From Chloroflexota bacterium (GTDB lineage: Bacteria; Chloroflexota; Dehalococcoidia; Dehalococcoidales; JAHJRU01): a stretch of DNA of 7,584 nucleotides. This document shows, piece after piece, positions 5,300-7,584 of this stretch (position 1 is the first letter of the stretch; each line of letters starts with the position of its first letter). The stretch spans positions 1 to 7,584 of the forward strand of contig JAHJRU010000038.1 of NCBI GenBank assembly GCA_018830745.1, read 5' to 3'. The notes under the pieces are model-generated. The model did no database searches. It was given only the letters and a program-made list of their open reading frames with translations, and was not told the origin of the DNA. The position numbers and the translations under genes were made by a program.

Positions 5300-6742
5300 A
5301 TGGCTGAAGCTAAAGGTCAAATCGGCGGACAGTATCAACCCCTTTCCCAGAGCAGCATTGAACGAATCCACCAGGCCACCCTGGAAGTCTTTGAAGAAGT
5401 TGGTTTTGAAGTCCACTACGCGCCAGCCCTGGAAATCTTTGCTGAAAAAGGCGCCACGGTTGACCGCGATGCTAAGCGAGTGAGGCTTTCACGCCAACTG
5501 GTGGAAAAGACCATTTCCACCGCCCCATCCAAGATAGTGCTGTACGGCCGAGAGGACAAGCACAACCTGGATCTGGAAGGCAAGAAAGTGCATCTTGGCA
5601 CCGGGGGCACCGCCATTAACGTCCTTGACCTGGAGACGGGAGAGAAACGCCTTTCCAACCTGGAAGACATCAAGCAGATAGCCCGGCTGGTGGATACACT
5701 GGACAACATTCACTTTTATCTGCTGCCGGTCTTCCCCCACGAACTTCCCCAGGAGCAGATAGACGTCAACCGTTTCTATGCCGGTCTGGCCAACACCACC
5801 AAGCATGTGACCGGGGGAGTCTGGCATCCGGAGGGAGCGCGCAACGCCATTAAGCTGGCATCTATCATAGCCGGCGGCCATGAGGAGCTGAAAAAGAGGC
5901 CGATTATCTCCGCCATCTGCTGTGTCATCAGCCCTCTGAAACTGGACAAGCACTACACGGAGCTTATGACCATAGTCGCCGAAAACGGCATCCCGGTGAT
6001 GGTTCCGTCCGAGGCATTATGCGGAGCTACCTCGCCGATTACCCTGGCTGGAGACGTGCTTCAGGTTAACATCGAGACGCTGGCAGGCGTCATCATGACC
6101 CAGCTGGTAAACCCGGGCACGCCGGTCATCTACGGCACCGTCTCCACCATAGCCGATCCCCGCCGCATGAGCTATACCTCGGGGGCAGTGGAAATGGGGC
6201 TCATCAATGCCGCCGTAGCCCAGATGGCGCAGTTCTATAAAATCCCCTTCTATGCCACCGCCGGTATGTCCGATTCCAAACTGCCCGATGTACAGGCCGG
6301 CTACGAGAAAATGGCTACCACGCTGCTGGTAGCCATGGCCGGGGCTAACTACATCCATGACTCAGCAGGACTGCTGGAGTTCGCCATGACCGCCAGCTAC
6401 GAGCAATACGTAATCGACAATGAGATAAACGGCATGGTGATGAGAGCGCTGAGGGGCGTGGAATTTAACGAGGATACGCTGGCTCTTGATGTTATCAAAG
6501 CCGTCGGACCAACGGGCAATTTCTTTGAACAGGCCCACACGGTAAAGCACCTCCGCTCCGAATTCTTCTTCCCCAAGGTCAGCGACCGGCTCCCCCGGGA
6601 AGAATGGATGGAGAAAGGGGCCAAGGACGGTCGGGAGCGCGCCCGAGAAATAGCCAAGAATACTCTGGCCACTCACCAGCCCGTACCCATCCCACCGGAA
6701 ATCGACCGGAAGATAAGGGAAACCATTCCCGGTATGGTATAA
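5300..6742 (+). CDS. MttB-superfamily corrinoid-dependent methyltransferase, non-pyrrolysine
   Basis: This 480-aa protein spans the trimethylamine methyltransferase (MttB, COG5598) fold from end to end. It begins LSQSSIERIHQATLEVFEEVGFEV and contains LGTGGTAINVLDLETGEKR (about 99-117), ANTTKHVTGGVWHPEGA (164-180), NPGTPVIYGTVSTIADPR (271-288), FYATAGMSDSKLPDVQAGYEK (317-337) and the C-terminal H-LRSEFFFPKVSDR segment. Archaeal MttB carries pyrrolysine encoded by in-frame UAG. This frame has no UAG, so it belongs to the much larger non-Pyl group, whose studied members such as MtgB demethylate glycine betaine or other quaternary amines. The substrate cannot be read from sequence. The ATG has GGAG four bases upstream. 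The corrinoid protein gene follows after 24 bases, so the enzyme would methylate that protein. It has its own consensus promoter. Confidence 0.9.
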   Translation: MAEAKGQIGGQYQPLSQSSIERIHQATLEVFEEVGFEVHYAPALEIFAEKGATVDRDAKRVRLSRQLVEKTISTAPSKIVLYGREDKHNLDLEGKKVHLGTGGTAINVLDLETGEKRLSNLEDIKQIARLVDTLDNIHFYLLPVFPHELPQEQIDVNRFYAGLANTTKHVTGGVWHPEGARNAIKLASIIAGGHEELKKRPIISAICCVISPLKLDKHYTELMTIVAENGIPVMVPSEALCGATSPITLAGDVLQVNIETLAGVIMTQLVNPGTPVIYGTVSTIADPRRMSYTSGAVEMGLINAAVAQMAQFYKIPFYATAGMSDSKLPDVQAGYEKMATTLLVAMAGANYIHDSAGLLEFAMTASYEQYVIDNEINGMVMRALRGVEFNEDTLALDVIKAVGPTGNFFEQAHTVKHLRSEFFFPKVSDRLPREEWMEKGAKDGRERAREIAKNTLATHQPVPIPPEIDRKIRETIPGMV

Positions 6743-6766
6743 AAACTATCTCGGAAGGGAGAAACA

Positions 6767-7399
6767 ATGGCGGACTACGAAGGAATGAGAAAAGCTATCC
6801 TGGAAGGAGACGAGGACAGGGTTGCCGAACTGGTAGAAGCAGCCATCAAGGAAGGAGTTAGCCCGGAGCAGATTCTTAACGAAGGGCTACTCAAGGGCAT
6901 GAGCGTAGTCGGCGACCTCTTCAAGCGGGACGAACTCTTCGTACCTGAGGTCATTTTCTCCTCCAAAGCGATGAAAAGGGGCACGGCCATACTTCAGCCT
7001 TTGATGGCCGGAGATAAACAGCAAACCGACAAAGTCGTTCTACTGGGCACGGTCAAAGGGGATATTCATGACATAGGCAAGAACCTGGTGAAGACCTTGA
7101 TGGAGGGCTCCGGTTTCGCCGTCACCGACCTGGGAATTGATATTCCCAGCGAGATGTTCATCGAGAAAGCCAGGGAACTAAAACCCCACATAGTGGCTAT
7201 GTCGGCGCTGTTGACCACCACCATGGTCCATATGAAAGACGTCATTGATGGTCTGAAAGAAGCCGGCTTACGCGACCAGATAAAGATTATAGTAGGGGGG
7301 GCCCCCATAACCCGGGCTTTTGCCGCGGAGATAGGGGCCGATGGCACCGCCCCCGATGCGGTCACGGCGGCCGATTTAGCCCGGGAACTGGTAGGTTAA
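6767..7399 (+). CDS. Methyltransferase cognate corrinoid protein (MttC/MtgC-like)
   Basis: At 210 aa this is the usual length for methylamine and betaine corrinoid proteins. Residues 1-85 form the helical B12-binding cap (EAAIKEGVSPEQILNEGLLKGMSVVGDLFKRDELFVPEVIFSSKAMKRG). Residues 88-210 form the Rossmann-like B12 domain, with GDIHDIGKNLV at 98-108 giving the axial ligand H101 of DxHxxG, then MSALLTTTM (146-153) and GGAP (177-180) lining the cofactor nucleotide tail. The GGAAGGGAG ribosome binding site is five bases before the ATG, 24 bases after the mttB-like stop. It shuttles the methyl group on cobalt from the MttB-like enzyme to the methyltetrahydrofolate methyltransferase encoded divergently. 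A reductive activase (RamA-like) needed to rescue oxidised cobalt is not in the window. Confidence 0.95.
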   Translation: MADYEGMRKAILEGDEDRVAELVEAAIKEGVSPEQILNEGLLKGMSVVGDLFKRDELFVPEVIFSSKAMKRGTAILQPLMAGDKQQTDKVVLLGTVKGDIHDIGKNLVKTLMEGSGFAVTDLGIDIPSEMFIEKARELKPHIVAMSALLTTTMVHMKDVIDGLKEAGLRDQIKIIVGGAPITRAFAAEIGADGTAPDAVTAADLARELVG

Positions 7400-7435
7400 A
7401 CCAAGAACTCTAGCTCAACGGGCAGGTAGCGCAAT

Positions 7436-7584
7436 ATGTGTGGAATCGCCGGTATTAAGTACAAGAATGGTGCGGGGCCACTGGGCAGGGACCTCTTTGA
7501 GATAATGAGCGGCGTAGCCCACCGGGGACCGGACTCGGTTGGCATCGGCCTGTACGGACAGGAGTCACCCCCCGACCAGATAAA
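7436..7584 (+). CDS. Class II glutamine amidotransferase, N-terminal fragment (GlxB/MgsA-like), cut by window end
   Basis: About 49 residues are visible, open to the window edge. The start MCGIAGI places Cys2 as the N-terminal nucleophile of an Ntn hydrolase after Met removal. HRGPDSVGIGLYG carries the conserved RGPD glutamine-site motif. This fits class II amidotransferases (PurF, GlmS, AsnB, GltB domain 1). The spacing and the HRGPDSxGIxxYG wording are most like the stand-alone amidotransferase subunits GlxB/MgsA of split glutamate synthase or N-methylglutamate synthase systems, but 49 residues cannot settle that. A modest AGG site lies about nine bases before the ATG. It is 36 bases downstream of the corrinoid gene on the same strand with no terminator between, so co-transcription with the methyltransferase operon is likely. 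Confidence 0.85.
   Translation, partial: MCGIAGIKYKNGAGPLGRDLFEIMSGVAHRGPDSVGIGLYGQESPPDQI

Noticed and set aside
5489..5953. 154-codon minus-strand open frame inside the MttB-like gene
   Set aside because: It is antisense to a full-length conserved enzyme. Long opposite-strand frames are expected in this GC-richer coding region.
7410..7432. CTAGCTCAACGGGCAGGTAGC, which looks like a tRNA D-arm
   Set aside because: No acceptor, anticodon or T-arm follows; the sequence runs straight into the amidotransferase start codon.

Overview
The window looks like a chromosomal segment of a strictly anaerobic bacterium, most likely a Chloroflexota (Dehalococcoidia-like) lineage or a relative. This is inferred from gene content: a corrinoid/tetrahydrofolate methyl-transfer cassette, an ECF sigma factor with a DUF5667-like/FecR membrane partner, and integrase remnants of a type common in Chloroflexota and Firmicutes. 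No marker gene fixes the taxonomy.

Left part (about 134-3276, all minus strand). In transcription order there is a response regulator with a divergent HD-GYP output domain (3276-2260), an ECF sigma-70 factor (2217-1588), and a membrane protein with an N-terminal DUF5667-like domain, one membrane helix, an exported FecR domain and a second C-terminal helix (start reassigned to 1627, ending at 425). The sigma and FecR genes overlap by 40 bases. The set reads as a signal-transduction operon in which the FecR protein is the probable membrane-bound regulator of the sigma factor. A hairpin plus U-tract (306-332) follows it. Beyond that lies a 41-residue single-helix membrane peptide (259-134) with an excellent ribosome binding site and no recognised family.

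Middle (3277-4130). A 330-base gene-free stretch is followed by a deletion scar. The first 51 codons of a MerR/HTH_17-type (excisionase-like) gene run out of frame straight into the last ~73 codons of a tyrosine recombinase. The recombinase remnant points at the 3' end of a complete tRNA-Lys(CUU) gene with encoded CCA on the opposite strand, with a strong hairpin terminator between them. This is the footprint of a decayed integrative element at a tRNA gene.

Right part (4227-7584). A methyltetrahydrofolate:corrinoid methyltransferase (minus) is divergent from an MttB-superfamily methyltransferase without an in-frame UAG (plus), which is followed by its cognate corrinoid protein. The two transcription units have well-formed back-to-back sigma-70-type promoters whose -35 boxes are 12 bases apart. 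Together the three proteins can move a methyl group from a quaternary or tertiary amine to a cobalamin protein and on to tetrahydrofolate, as in the MtgB/MtgC/MtgA glycine betaine system. A class II glutamine amidotransferase begins 36 bases downstream and is cut by the window end. Its N-terminus resembles GlxB/MgsA-type (split glutamate synthase-like) subunits, which hints at a link between amine demethylation and glutamate or N-methylglutamate chemistry.
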